A DNA stretch of 64,000 nt, taken from contig NZ_LMKN01000009.1 of NCBI RefSeq assembly GCF_001421535.1, positions 420,029 to 484,028 of the forward strand. The letters are read 5' to 3'. The notes beneath the pieces are model-generated. The model did not search any database and was not told the origin of the DNA. It was given only the letters and a program-made list of their open reading frames with translations. Both the position numbers and the translations under genes were made by a program. Of the stretch, positions 17,453 to 26,628 are shown piece after piece. The stretch comes from Sphingomonas sp. Leaf20 (GTDB lineage: Bacteria; Pseudomonadota; Alphaproteobacteria; Sphingomonadales; Sphingomonadaceae). Numbering within the stretch: position 1 is the first letter of the stretch; every line of letters starts with the position of its first letter.

Positions 17453-18697
17453 TCACCCTGTCGTCGCATTGTCCGCCGGAAGGTCCGGCGGGAGTAATTG
17501 GCTCACCCGGCGTATGCGGATCGTCTGTCCGGTGCCGAACACCTGATATCCGCGCGCCTCGAGCGCGGCCTTCAACGCTGCGGGATCTCCGTCGAAGGTC
17601 ACGCGCATCAACGAGACGCCGCCAAGCGCCAGGCTAGTCGTTGCCGCCGACCGAACGCCGGGCACTGCCCGCATCGCGCTCTCAGTCGCGGTGATGGCAG
17701 CGGCCGACGGCGTGTCGAACTGGATCGTCACGGGCAGCCCGGCGCCCGTCGCCAGCTGGCTGAGATTGGCCTCGGCGACGCTGTCGATGCCCACTGCTTC
17801 ATCGAGCGCCACCTCGGGCGGCGGCGGCGGCGACAGCGTTGCGTCGGGACGCAGCGTCCCGTTGCGCCGCGCCTGCTGATACAGATCGTCGAGCCGCTTT
17901 ACCCCGGCGTCGAGCAGTTGCGGCAAGCCATCCGGGCTCCCGACGCGCAAAGTGAAGCGGCCGATCATCTGATTGTCGGGACCGTGACGCGCCTCGAACG
18001 CGCCGATGACGGGTCCACCTGGCCACTGACGGTACAGTCGGACGACCGGGATCAGGACGTCATTCGCGCCATATTGATCGAGAATTGTCCGCCACCAGCC
18101 GCGTCCTGGGCGTTGCGACTGGCCCAGATTGAGCAAGAGCGCGTCCGGACCGGTGCCCGAAGGACGGACATAGTCGATGCTGCTGTTACCGGTGCGATAG
18201 CGCGCCCAGGCCTGTTGCCATTCGGTGCGCTGCTCGAAGCCCTGCGCGACCCCGCCCGACCATTGGAGCGGTACGACGAGCATCGGTGGCGAGCGATCCG
18301 CATAGGCCGAGATCCCGAGGATCGACCCCGCGCGCGTGCGATCGAACAAGACACCGAGCTTGGCGACATAACGCTGCGGACCGATCTGCTCGTTTTCGAC
18401 GACGATCCCCGACACCAGCGAATCGAGCGTACCGTCGGACACCAGCCCCCCGCCCCCGCCAAGCCGGTTGGACAACTGGACCCAGGCCTTGCGTTGCGCG
18501 AGGCGCCAACCGCCATAGCGCGCGGCGTCGGCGGATTTGCCGGACACGTCGACGACGACTCCGCTGACCTCGTAGGCGCTACCGCTGTCGACTGGCGGCG
18601 CGCCCCGGCCGCCACCCTCGATCTGGGCGAGCACGGCGCCGCCGCCAAGCAACAAGGCGGCGCCGGCAAGGGCGGTGGGCAGGGCACGGATACGCAT
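17453..18697 (-). CDS. Secreted protein of unknown function, possible DUF2066-like and ferredoxin-like C-terminal domains
   Basis: A 414-residue protein with a clear signal peptide ([21 protein letters not shown]). After it comes a conserved-looking region with [19 protein letters not shown] and [13 protein letters not shown], resembling the opening of DUF2066 proteins (tentative). A Pro-rich linker ([10 protein letters not shown]) precedes a C-terminal beta-alpha-beta region ([20 protein letters not shown]...) that looks like a heavy-metal-associated fold but lacks the CxxC metal site. It heads the minus-strand unit with hdaA, ppk1 and ppx, and diverges from purM by 64 bp. I do not recognise a defined function; a periplasmic binding or envelope role is a guess. 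The start is the ATG directly before the signal sequence. Confidence 0.8.
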   Translation of the reverse strand: MRIRALPTALAGAALLLGGGAVLAQIEGGGRGAPPVDSGSAYEVSGVVVDVSGKSADAARYGGWRLAQRKAWVQLSNRLGGGGGLVSDGTLDSLVSGIVVENEQIGPQRYVAKLGVLFDRTRAGSILGISAYADRSPPMLVVPLQWSGGVAQGFEQRTEWQQAWARYRTGNSSIDYVRPSGTGPDALLLNLGQSQRPGRGWWRTILDQYGANDVLIPVVRLYRQWPGGPVIGAFEARHGPDNQMIGRFTLRVGSPDGLPQLLDAGVKRLDDLYQQARRNGTLRPDATLSPPPPPEVALDEAVGIDSVAEANLSQLATGAGLPVTIQFDTPSAAAITATESAMRAVPGVRSAATTSLALGGVSLMRVTFDGDPAALKAALEARGYQVFGTGQTIRIRRVSQLLPPDLPADNATTG

Positions 18698-18761
18698 CAC
18701 ATCGGCCTTTTGGCGAAGCAGGCGTGGAAATCCAAGCGCGATATGGCTAGGCGCATCGAAC

Positions 18762-19889
18762 ATGACCGACACGCCAGAGCCAACCGCCGCCCCGAACCAG
18801 CCCCAGACCGGTTCGTACACCTATGCCCAAGCCGGTGTTTCGATCGCTGCGGGCAATGCCCTGGTGCGGGCGATCGCTCCCCTGGCCCGCGCGACGCGGC
18901 GGCCCGGCGCCGACGCCGACCTTGGCGGGTTCGGCGGGATGTTCGATCTGAAGGCGGCAGGGTTCACCGATCCGTTGCTGGTGGCGGCGAACGACGGCGT
19001 GGGTACCAAGCTCAAGCTTGCGATCGACTGGAACCGGCATGAAGGCGTCGGGATCGATCTCGTTGCGATGTGCGTCAACGACCTCATCGTCCAGGGCGCC
19101 GAACCGCTGTTCTTCCTCGATTACTACGCCAGCGGCGCGCTCGATGCGGCCGTGGCGGAACGCGTCGTCGCCTCGATCGCCGAGGGCTGCAAGATGGCGG
19201 GCTGTGCGCTGATCGGTGGCGAGACGGCGGAGATGCCGGGCATGTACGCCGATGGCGATTACGATCTCGCGGGCTTCTGCGTCGGCGCAGTCGAGCGCAG
19301 CAATGTCCTCACCGGCCGCGAGATCGCGCCGGGCGACGTCATGCTCGGCCTGGCTTCGTCCGGAGTCCATTCGAACGGGTTCTCGCTCGTTCGCCGTCTT
19401 GCCGCCGATCGCGGCTGGAAGCTCGATCGGCCTGCGCTGTTCGATCAGGACCGGCTGCTGATCGATCACCTGATGGCGCCGACGCGCATCTATGTTGAAA
19501 GCCTGCTCCCGTTGCTGCGGGACCGTCGCATAAAGGGCCTCGCGCACATTACGGGCGGTGGGCTTCTCGAGAATATCCCGCGTGTCCTGCCGGGCGGCGT
19601 TCACGCGGTGGTCGATGCCGACGCCTGGGAACAGTCACGGTTGATGGCGTTCCTACAGGCGCAGGGCGCGATCGAACCCGAGGAGATGGCGCGGACCTTC
19701 AACTGCGGGATCGGCATGGTCGTCATCGTGAGCAGCGACGAGGCCGAGGCCGTTACCGCCGCCCTTACTGCATCGGACGAAACGGTCCACACGATCGGGC
19801 GGATCGAGGCCGGGACGCACGGCTGTACCGTCCGGGGATCGGCGGGTACGTGGAGCGCGCGCGCCGACTGGACGGCGACGCATGGCTGA
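18762..19889 (+). CDS. purM: Phosphoribosylformylglycinamidine cyclo-ligase (AIR synthetase)
   Basis: A 375-residue cytosolic enzyme converting FGAM and ATP to AIR in purine synthesis. Family hallmarks include [30 protein letters not shown], the signature [34 protein letters not shown] and [11 protein letters not shown]. The length is slightly above the usual 345 because of a Pro/Thr-rich N-terminal stretch before residue 18. The next gene, purN, begins inside its last codons (8-bp overlap), so the two steps are coupled. Start: first ATG of the frame with a sensible context; there is no strong Shine-Dalgarno sequence. Confidence 0.97.
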   Translation: MTDTPEPTAAPNQPQTGSYTYAQAGVSIAAGNALVRAIAPLARATRRPGADADLGGFGGMFDLKAAGFTDPLLVAANDGVGTKLKLAIDWNRHEGVGIDLVAMCVNDLIVQGAEPLFFLDYYASGALDAAVAERVVASIAEGCKMAGCALIGGETAEMPGMYADGDYDLAGFCVGAVERSNVLTGREIAPGDVMLGLASSGVHSNGFSLVRRLAADRGWKLDRPALFDQDRLLIDHLMAPTRIYVESLLPLLRDRRIKGLAHITGGGLLENIPRVLPGGVHAVVDADAWEQSRLMAFLQAQGAIEPEEMARTFNCGIGMVVIVSSDEAEAVTAALTASDETVHTIGRIEAGTHGCTVRGSAGTWSARADWTATHG

Positions 19890-20454
19890 CAGGACGCGCG
19901 TTGGCGTCCTGATCTCGGGGCGCGGCTCGAACATGATGGCGCTGGCGACCGCCGCACGCGAACCGGATTGCCCCTACGAGATCGTGCTGGTGGCATCGGA
20001 CAAGCCCGATGCGGCGGGGCTCGACTGGGCGCGGTCACACGATTTGCCGACGTTTGCGCTGTCGCCACGCGGCCTGGGCAAGCCGGCCTATGAAGCGGCG
20101 ATCGACTCGGCCCTGCGCGACGCTGGCGTCGAGGTGGTCGCGCTCGCAGGATATATGCGGCTGCTGTCGGACACGTTCGTCGCCGCATGGCGGGACCGGA
20201 TCGTCAACATCCATCCCTCGCTCCTGCCGAAGTACAAGGGTCTCGATACGCACGCACGGGCGATCGCGGCCAACGACGCGGTTGGCGGGTGCTCCGTCCA
20301 TCTTGTGACAGAAGAACTCGACGGAGGCGCGGTGCTGGGCCAGGCCGAGGTCCCGATCCGTCCCGGTGACGACGCCGATCGTCTCGCGAACCGCGTATTG
20401 GCGGCCGAGCATGCGCTGTATCCAAGGACGCTGGCCGCGTTCGTGACGCGATGA
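19882..20454 (+). CDS. purN: Phosphoribosylglycinamide formyltransferase
   Basis: A 190-residue folate-dependent GAR transformylase that transfers the formyl group from 10-formyl-THF to GAR. It shows [18 protein letters not shown] near the N-terminus (substrate phosphate loop), [11 protein letters not shown], and the catalytic segment [19 protein letters not shown] with Asn and His; the catalytic Asp lies in [13 protein letters not shown]. It overlaps purM by 8 bp and the following gene by ATGA. Length is normal for the bacterial enzyme. Confidence 0.97.
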   Translation: MADRTRVGVLISGRGSNMMALATAAREPDCPYEIVLVASDKPDAAGLDWARSHDLPTFALSPRGLGKPAYEAAIDSALRDAGVEVVALAGYMRLLSDTFVAAWRDRIVNIHPSLLPKYKGLDTHARAIAANDAVGGCSVHLVTEELDGGAVLGQAEVPIRPGDDADRLANRVLAAEHALYPRTLAAFVTR

Positions 20455-21059
20455 GCGGCCCCACGCCCACCGAACGCGCCGAAGCGTCAGCAGTCCGGCG
20501 GCGCTGGATCACATTGGCAGAGCTTCTTGCCATCGCCGGCGTTCTGATCGCGGCGCTGACGCTATGGAGCAACTGGTCGGAACGTTCGGCCGAGAAGGCC
20601 GAAAGGGCGAACGCCAGCGCGAGCGAACGACAGGCCGCGCGGCGGTTCGAAATCCGTGCGGTAGCGGCGGAAAACGGCGACTCGCTGCTGTTGTTGCGCG
20701 ACGACAAACACGAGATCCAGAATGCGACCGTCGCCTTTCCATCCGCCCTTCAGGTTGGGCGCAAGGAGGCACTGACCGACCAGATTCAGCGCAGCTGGTT
20801 CGAAAAGCCCTTGCTCAAGGCGACCGACGGTGGCGCGGACGAGCAAGAGGGGCGCTTGCCGGTGCTGATCACGGTCTCGTACACCGATGGTGATGCCGTA
20901 CGCACCGCGCGTGGCATCCATGACATCATCTGGGAGACGAAACCCGGCGGGTTCCTGGCGGGCCGTTCACTCAAGCTGCAAGGCTTGCGCGCGCGGCAAC
21001 GGGGCGGCGACCAAACGAAGCTGGATGCGATCTGGGCGCGGGAAAAACCGAAATCATAG
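20451..21059 (+). CDS. Unknown protein with one N-terminal membrane helix
   Basis: A 202-residue protein. Residues about 19-41 (ITLAELLAIAGVLIAALTLW) form one membrane helix, followed by a charged, Ala-rich, probably coiled stretch (ERSAEKAERANASASERQAA) and a mixed alpha/beta C-terminal region. I do not recognise a family. It is translationally coupled to purN (ATGA) and probably transcribed with purMN. The link to purine synthesis may be merely positional. It ends 41 bp before a convergent acetyltransferase gene; the gap holds no obvious terminator. Confidence 0.75.
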   Translation: MSGPTPTERAEASAVRRRWITLAELLAIAGVLIAALTLWSNWSERSAEKAERANASASERQAARRFEIRAVAAENGDSLLLLRDDKHEIQNATVAFPSALQVGRKEALTDQIQRSWFEKPLLKATDGGADEQEGRLPVLITVSYTDGDAVRTARGIHDIIWETKPGGFLAGRSLKLQGLRARQRGGDQTKLDAIWAREKPKS

Positions 21060-21100
21060 TGGTGAGGTTGGCCAGCGATGGCAGGATGCGATCGCCCCGT

Positions 21101-21619
21101 TCAGAGCCGGAGCGCGTATACGGGGTCTTCGTAGAGCGTATCGCCTACCGCAAAGGACCGTGACCCCACGACCTCGAAGCCGGCACGCTCGTAGAATCGC
21201 CTGGCGCGCGAGTTCTTTGCCCACACACCCAGCAACATCCGCGTGTGGCCACCCGCCCTCGCATCGTCGCATGCCTCTCGCAAAAGGCCTTGTCCGACCC
21301 CGCCACCATGAAACTGTTTGAGCGTGTATATCCGACGCAGCTCGATATCGGCTGCGTCCGTGTCGATCGGGAAGTCCGGGCTGGTAAGCACCGTGTAGCC
21401 GATCGGGGCATGGCCTGGTTCATACTCGGCCAGGGTCACCACCGTCTGCGGATCCGATAGCCAAGTCTCGAAGACGGCGTGGCTGTTGTTGCGCGCGCAG
21501 TGCCCGATGATGTCGGCCCCGTTCAGCACGCTCGCATAGGCATCGAGAAACGCGGCGGATGCGACGAGCGACAGGGCGGGTGAATCACCCGGTGTCGCGC
21601 GTCGCAGCCGCCAGGTCAT
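21101..21619 (-). CDS. GNAT-family N-acetyltransferase
   Basis: A 172-residue protein with the GNAT fold pattern: N-terminal WRLRRATPGDSPALSLVASAAF, central beta strands around YTVLTSPDFP, acetyl-CoA loop region LKQFHGGGVGQGLLREACDD (the Q/RxxGxG/A motif appears as GGGVGQG), and C-terminal ARRFYERAGFEVVGSRSFAVG. The substrate is unknown; RimI-like or small-molecule acetylation are both possible. Its ATG overlaps the ndk stop by one base (TGATG), so it is read together with ndk. Confidence 0.88.
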   Translation of the reverse strand: MTWRLRRATPGDSPALSLVASAAFLDAYASVLNGADIIGHCARNNSHAVFETWLSDPQTVVTLAEYEPGHAPIGYTVLTSPDFPIDTDAADIELRRIYTLKQFHGGGVGQGLLREACDDARAGGHTRMLLGVWAKNSRARRFYERAGFEVVGSRSFAVGDTLYEDPVYALRL

Positions 21620-22041
21620 CAGCCGACGATTTCTTCTGGCTTGAAGAAATAGGCGATCTCGATCTCGGCGTTCTCGTCCGAGTCCGAACCGTGAACGGAG
21701 TTTGCCTCGATCGATTCGGCGAGCTCCTTGCGGATCGTGCCGGCATCGGCATTCGCAGGATTGGTCGCACCCATGATGTCGCGATTACGCTGCATCGCGT
21801 TCTCGCCCTCGAGAACCTGAACCACGACCGGGCCGGAAATCATGAAGTCGACGAGTTCACCAAAGAACGGGCGCTCCTTGTGCACGGCGTAGAAGCCCTC
21901 GGCCTGCTCGCGGGTCATCTGGATGCGCTTCGAAGCAACGACGCGGAGGCCGGCTTCCTCAAGCATCTTCGTGACGGCGCCGGTCAGGTTGCGGCGGGTT
22001 GCATCGGGCTTGATGATCGAAAAGGTACGGTTCGCGGCCAT
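21619..22041 (-). CDS. ndk: Nucleoside diphosphate kinase
   Basis: A 140-residue enzyme that equalises NTP and dNTP pools through a phospho-histidine intermediate. It begins [18 protein letters not shown]; the active-site His117 lies in NSVHGSDS, and Lys11 (IIKPD) is the conserved ATP-phosphate ligand. Length and sequence match the bacterial tetrameric enzyme. A GTG at 22050 would add MTS; an AGGAG lies 12 bases from the ATG and 3 from the GTG, so spacing does not decide, and conservation favours the ATG. It heads a two-gene unit with the acetyltransferase. Confidence 0.97.
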   Translation of the reverse strand: MAANRTFSIIKPDATRRNLTGAVTKMLEEAGLRVVASKRIQMTREQAEGFYAVHKERPFFGELVDFMISGPVVVQVLEGENAMQRNRDIMGATNPANADAGTIRKELAESIEANSVHGSDSDENAEIEIAYFFKPEEIVG

Positions 22042-22145
22042 GCTGGTCACGGGCTCCTGTGTTGACGGAAATGGGATGCGCGGCGCTTAGTCGCAGAGCG
22101 GCCCTAAAGCAACGTCTATGCCGCGCGCATGCCCGGGCGATCCGA

Positions 22146-22583
22146 TCAGGCGGCCTGCTCCCAACGCCCCGAATCGTTCTGTTTCCAATAGCGTCGTTCC
22201 ACGCCATCGCGGCCCGCAAGCGCTTTCCACGCCAGCCGTGCCTCACGGATCGCGTCTTCGTCGAAGATGTGAAACGCGCGGTCGAAGTCGAGTGCCGTAT
22301 CGCGCCATTTGCCATCGACGATCGCGACGTTGCCGGCGGCGTTTGCGGCGGTCACGTCGGGCGCGATCAATATGGGCTGTGCCCCGTCGTTACCGGCGCC
22401 CTGTTGCGCATGCGGCAGGAAGCTCTCGGGCGCGTAGGACCACAGCAGCCGGTCGAGCGCGACGCGCTGCGCCTCCGACTCCGCGACGACGACCAGCCTT
22501 CCCCCGGTGGCGACGACACGCTCCGCGATCCGGGGAAGGACGCGGTCGAGGGGGATGCTGAGGTGGTAAAAGTCGACCTGCAC
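22146..22583 (-). CDS. holC: DNA polymerase III subunit chi
   Basis: A 145-residue protein with the HolC pattern: MQVDFYHLSIPLDRVLPRIA at the start, an Arg/Val-rich strand (GRLVVVAESEAQRVALD), then LLWSYAPESFLPHAQ, the most conserved part of the family. The chi subunit links the clamp loader (through psi) to single-stranded-DNA-binding protein. It lies downstream of pepA as in many proteobacteria, 73 bp apart, with a palindromic repeat in the gap. A psi gene is not visible, as usual outside gammaproteobacteria. Confidence 0.88.
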   Translation of the reverse strand: MQVDFYHLSIPLDRVLPRIAERVVATGGRLVVVAESEAQRVALDRLLWSYAPESFLPHAQQGAGNDGAQPILIAPDVTAANAAGNVAIVDGKWRDTALDFDRAFHIFDEDAIREARLAWKALAGRDGVERRYWKQNDSGRWEQAA

Positions 22584-22608
22584 GTTGCGTCCCCCTGCCC
22601 GACCCTTC

Positions 22609-22635
22609 CGTCATCCCGACCTTTTCAGGATGACG
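22609..22635. repeat. Intergenic palindrome, copy 1 of 4 (after pepA)
   Basis: Left arm CGTCATCCCGA, short T-rich loop, right arm TCAGGATGACG; one mismatch between the arms. It begins 22 bp after the pepA stop codon on the minus strand. The right half CAGGATGACG is shared exactly with three other intergenic sites (46654, 51526, 59837), all in the same orientation. A stem-loop terminator or a REP-like element are both possible. Confidence 0.75.
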
Positions 22636-22656
22636 ATGGGCACATGCGCTTTAGCC

Positions 22657-24135
22657 TCAGCCCTCAAAATTGTCCGCGACGAACCGGTCGAGCAGCCGCA
22701 CGCCATATCCCGTCGCGCCCTTGTCGTGGTTCGTCCCCGGTTTGTCGGACCAGACCATGCCGGCGATGTCGAGATGCGCCCACTTGACGCCCTCGTCGAC
22801 GAAACGCTGGATGAACTGTGCCGCGGTGATCGAACCGGCGCCGCGGGGACCGACATTCTTCATGTCAGCGATCGGCGAATCGATCAGCTTGTCATAGGCC
22901 GGCGACAGCGGAAACCGCCACAATGTCTCGCCGGTCGCCTTCCCCGCCGCGAGGAGCTTGTCCGCGAGCGCATCGTCATTGGCGAAGATGCCGCCATTCT
23001 CCGTCCCGAGCGCGACGATCATCGCACCCGTCAGCGTCGCGAGGTCGACGATCATCGTCGGCTTGAACGTCTTCTGCACCCATGTGACACAATCGCACAG
23101 CACGAGCCGGCCTTCGGCGTCGGTGTTGAGCACTTCGATCGTCTGACCCGACATCGAGGTTATGACGTCGCTGGGCCGCAAGGCCGCGCCGTCGGGCATG
23201 TTCTCGACCAGCCCCATGACGCCGACGACGTTCACCTTGGCCTTGCGCGCGGCAAGCGCCTTCATCGCGCCGGCGACCGCACCGGCACCGCCCATATCCC
23301 ACTTCATGTCTTCCATGCCCGCGCCGGGCTTGATCGAGATGCCGCCCGAGTCGAACGTCACACCCTTGCCGACGAACGCCAGCGTCGGTGCATCCGCGCC
23401 AGCACCATTCCACTTCAGCGCGAGGATACGGGCTTCCCGACGCGAGCCCTGGCTCACGCCCAGCAAGGCGCCCATGCCGAGATCCGCCATCTGCGCTTCG
23501 TCGAGCACGGTGATCTCGACGCCCAGACCTTCGACCTCCTTCGTGACCTTCGCGACGAAGCTCTCCGGGTACAGGATGTTCGGGGGCGAGGTGACGAGCC
23601 AGCGGGTCAGATCGAGCCCGTCGGTGACGGCGTCGTGGCGCGCCCATGCGGCTTCGCCTCCGTCACCAGACCCGACGATCGTCAGCGTCGTCAGCGTCGG
23701 CTTCGCCGTCTCGGCAAGCTTGGTACGATAGGTATCATAGCGCCACGCGCGCTGTTCGGCAGCCGCGGCAAACCGCGCGACGAGATCGGCCGAAGGTGCC
23801 GATGGCAGAGCCTGCATCATCACGGTGACCGCCGTCGCGCCCGACGTCAGCAGGCGCGCGACGACGGCGCCGCCGGCCTTCTCCCAGTCGTTCTCGCTTC
23901 CCGCACCCGTCCCGACCAGCAAGACCTGCCGAACGACATCGTCGACAGGGACGAAGAGTTCGACGATCGAACCCGCGTCGCCCGAGAAGCGCGCCGCGGT
24001 GGTGGCCTGGTCCGCGACAGCCTGCGCATGCTCGCTGATCGCACCCCAGACGATATGGGGCACGCCGTCCTTGCCGACGGGAAGTGCGAGAATGGCGGCA
24101 TCAGCGGCAGCGGCGGGAGCGAAATGGATCTGCAT
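22657..24135 (-). CDS. pepA: Leucyl aminopeptidase (M17 family)
   Basis: A 492-residue cytosolic di-zinc aminopeptidase that releases N-terminal residues from peptides. The catalytic domain carries GKGVTFDSGGISIKPG (metal-binding Lys and Asp), MKWDMGGAGAV, and the signature NTDAEGRLVLCD. The N-terminal domain is weakly conserved, as usual. The ATG at 24135 begins MQIHFAP; longer upstream frames have no family similarity. Divergent to lptD with 155 bp between; that gap holds a small inverted repeat AGCCT-CCT-AGGCT near 24174 but no clear promoter. In E. coli PepA also acts as a DNA-binding protein; this cannot be judged here. Confidence 0.96.
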   Translation of the reverse strand: MQIHFAPAAAADAAILALPVGKDGVPHIVWGAISEHAQAVADQATTAARFSGDAGSIVELFVPVDDVVRQVLLVGTGAGSENDWEKAGGAVVARLLTSGATAVTVMMQALPSAPSADLVARFAAAAEQRAWRYDTYRTKLAETAKPTLTTLTIVGSGDGGEAAWARHDAVTDGLDLTRWLVTSPPNILYPESFVAKVTKEVEGLGVEITVLDEAQMADLGMGALLGVSQGSRREARILALKWNGAGADAPTLAFVGKGVTFDSGGISIKPGAGMEDMKWDMGGAGAVAGAMKALAARKAKVNVVGVMGLVENMPDGAALRPSDVITSMSGQTIEVLNTDAEGRLVLCDCVTWVQKTFKPTMIVDLATLTGAMIVALGTENGGIFANDDALADKLLAAGKATGETLWRFPLSPAYDKLIDSPIADMKNVGPRGAGSITAAQFIQRFVDEGVKWAHLDIAGMVWSDKPGTNHDKGATGYGVRLLDRFVADNFEG

Positions 24136-24290
24136 CAGGGGACCTCGAACCACGGGATAAATAGGCGATGACAGCCTCCTAGGCTCATGACGCGGGTCTG
24201 GCAAAGCACGACGATTGCAGCAAAGGCCCGGTGGTGCGATAGGCGGCCTTCGACGGGCACGAACGGTGGCCCGAATGCCAAAAGGGGCTG

Positions 24291-26555
24291 ATGTTCATCG
24301 TGCTGCGTATCGACCTTTTGGCGGGTTGCGCCCTGTCGCTCGCATTGCTGGCGGCGTCGCCTACCCATGCGCAGGATCTGCAGGACCGCCCGGTCACACC
24401 CCCTGCGCCCGAAGCACCGGCGGCGGGCGCGCCGACGGTGCCGGACGCGGACCAGGTCCAGTTCAGCTCGGAGACGCTCGAATATGACACGAACACCGAT
24501 GTCGTGACCGCCAAGGGTGCGGTTCGCATGTTTCGCGAGGGAAGCCGCCTGCGCGCGGACACGGTCGTCTGGAACCGCAAGACGGGCAAGGTGCTCGCGA
24601 CCGGCGATATCGCGGTGACCAACCCGCAGGGCGACATCGCCTATGGCGACCAGATCGAGCTCACCGATTCGCTCAAGGACGGCGTCGTCGACAATATGCT
24701 CGTGGTGCTCGAGCAGGGCGGACGAATGGCGGCAGCGCAGGGTACGCGCGAAGCGGACGGAACGCTCAACCTTCGCAGCGCCGCCTATACGCCGTGCTCG
24801 GTCACCAATTCGGAAGGATGCCCGAAGGACCCGACGTGGAAGATCACGGCCGTACGCGTGACCTATCGTCCGCAGCGAGAGCGTATCTATTTCGACGGCG
24901 GACGACTCCACCTCTTCGGGCTTCCCTCGCTCCCGCTGCCCAAATTCTCCACGCCCGTGGGCGGCGGCAGCGACAGCGGTCTTTTGTCGCCGACCGCGAG
25001 TTACAGCCGGGTCAACGGGCTCGAGCTCGGTGTTCCCTATTATTTCAAGCTGGGGCCAAACAAGGGCCTCGTGATCACGCCTCGCGTCTATTCGAGCGTC
25101 CTGCCGATGGTGCAGGCCGATTATTCGCAGCTGGGGACGAAGGGGGCGTTCAGGGTCAACGCCTATGCCACGGCCAGCCGGCGCAGCGACGACCTGCTGA
25201 ACAGCAACCCCGCCGACACGGAGATGGCTTTTCGCGGCTATCTCGACGGCATCGCGCGATACCAGTTCTCGCCGCAATGGAGTGCCAGCGCATCGCTGCG
25301 TGTGACGACCGATCGCACGTTCCTGCGACGCTACGACATTTCCCGCGATGATCGGCTCCGTTCGACCGCCAGTATTCAGCGGGTCGACGATTCGAGCTAC
25401 CTGTCGCTGACCGCCTGGGCTGCACAGACGCTGCGGGTCAACGATCCGCAAGGCCAGCAACCGATCGCGCTGCCGGAAATCGACTATCGCAAGCGGTTCG
25501 ACGACGGCGTGCTCGGAGGCCGGTTCCAGCTGCAGCTGAACACGCTCGCGCTGACGCGAACGGATGGGCAGGACACGCAGCGCGCGTTCGCCAGCCTCCA
25601 GTGGGACCTCCGTCGTCTGACGCGGTGGGGGCAGGAAGTCACCTTCACCGCCTTCGCACGCGGCGATGCCTACAATACCGACGATACGCTGCTGACGTCG
25701 GTCGCGAGCTATCGCGGGAACGAAGGCTTTACCGGCCGCGCGATCGGCGCGGTTGCCGTCGACGTGAAATGGCCGTTCATCGGGTCCTTCCTCGGCGGCA
25801 CGCAGCGTCTCACGCCGCGGGTACAGGTCGTCGCGGCACCGAAGCTGGCCAATCTTTCTGTCCCCAATGAAGACAGTCGTGCGCTCGATCTGGATACGTC
25901 CAACCTGTTTTCGCTCAACCGGTTCGCCGGATATGACCGGTTCGAGGATTCGACCCGTGTCACCTATGGCGCCGACTGGGCGATCGATCTGCCGGGGATC
26001 GCGATCGAGACGAACATCGGCCAGAGCTACCGCCTCGACACGCGACCGACCATCCTCCCCGACGGCACGGGACTCAGCGACCGGTTCTCGGATGTCGTCG
26101 GTCGCACGGAGGTCCGCTTCCGCGACTTCGTCTCGGTGACTCACCGGTTCCGCCTCGACAAGGACGGCTTCGCGGTCCGCCGCAACGAAATCGACGCCAC
26201 GCTCGGCTCGCGCGCAACCTACATTCTTGTCGGGTATCTCCGGCTCAACCGCGACATCACGCCGGCGATCGAGGATCTCCAGGATCGCGAAGAGGCGCGC
26301 GTCGCAGGGCGTGTCCAGTTCGCCAAATTCTGGTCGGCGTTCGGTTCGGCGGTCGTCGATCTCACGAACCGTGCGGAGGACCCCTTGTCGCAGTCGAGCG
26401 GCTTCGATCCGATCCGCCACCGGCTGGGTGTCCAATATGAGGACGATTGTCTGCGGCTCGGTGCAACGTGGCGACGCTATTACAACAACACCGGGGATGC
26501 GCGCAGGGGCAACAGTTTCCTGCTGACGCTGGCCTTCACTAATCTGGGCCGCTAA
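24291..26555 (+). CDS. lptD: LPS-assembly outer-membrane protein LptD
   Basis: A 754-residue outer-membrane protein: signal peptide ending PTHAQ (about residue 28), a Pro/Ala-rich linker, the OstA/LptA-like periplasmic domain (about 48-150, VQFSSETLEYDTNTDVVTAK), then a large beta-barrel to the C-terminus. With LptE it inserts lipopolysaccharide (or glycolipid in sphingomonads) into the outer leaflet. Cysteines occur in TPCSVTNSEGCPKD and in DDCLRLG near the end, compatible with the disulphides known in LptD. A good ribosome-binding site AAAAGGGG precedes the ATG. Followed by surA, pdxA and rsmA, as in many proteobacteria. Sphingomonas proper lacks classical LPS, so the transported lipid may differ. 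Confidence 0.95.
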   Translation: MFIVLRIDLLAGCALSLALLAASPTHAQDLQDRPVTPPAPEAPAAGAPTVPDADQVQFSSETLEYDTNTDVVTAKGAVRMFREGSRLRADTVVWNRKTGKVLATGDIAVTNPQGDIAYGDQIELTDSLKDGVVDNMLVVLEQGGRMAAAQGTREADGTLNLRSAAYTPCSVTNSEGCPKDPTWKITAVRVTYRPQRERIYFDGGRLHLFGLPSLPLPKFSTPVGGGSDSGLLSPTASYSRVNGLELGVPYYFKLGPNKGLVITPRVYSSVLPMVQADYSQLGTKGAFRVNAYATASRRSDDLLNSNPADTEMAFRGYLDGIARYQFSPQWSASASLRVTTDRTFLRRYDISRDDRLRSTASIQRVDDSSYLSLTAWAAQTLRVNDPQGQQPIALPEIDYRKRFDDGVLGGRFQLQLNTLALTRTDGQDTQRAFASLQWDLRRLTRWGQEVTFTAFARGDAYNTDDTLLTSVASYRGNEGFTGRAIGAVAVDVKWPFIGSFLGGTQRLTPRVQVVAAPKLANLSVPNEDSRALDLDTSNLFSLNRFAGYDRFEDSTRVTYGADWAIDLPGIAIETNIGQSYRLDTRPTILPDGTGLSDRFSDVVGRTEVRFRDFVSVTHRFRLDKDGFAVRRNEIDATLGSRATYILVGYLRLNRDITPAIEDLQDREEARVAGRVQFAKFWSAFGSAVVDLTNRAEDPLSQSSGFDPIRHRLGVQYEDDCLRLGATWRRYYNNTGDARRGNSFLLTLAFTNLGR

Positions 26556-26628
26556 GCCCCTATTCAGCTACTGCACGGCAAGACGCGCGTTGCGTGCGAT
26601 GATTACGCGATGATGGGATACCGATATC

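Noticed and set aside
24136..24290. A possible riboswitch or small RNA between pepA and lptD
   Set aside because: Only a short AGCCT/AGGCT inverted repeat was found; no conserved RNA motif recognised.
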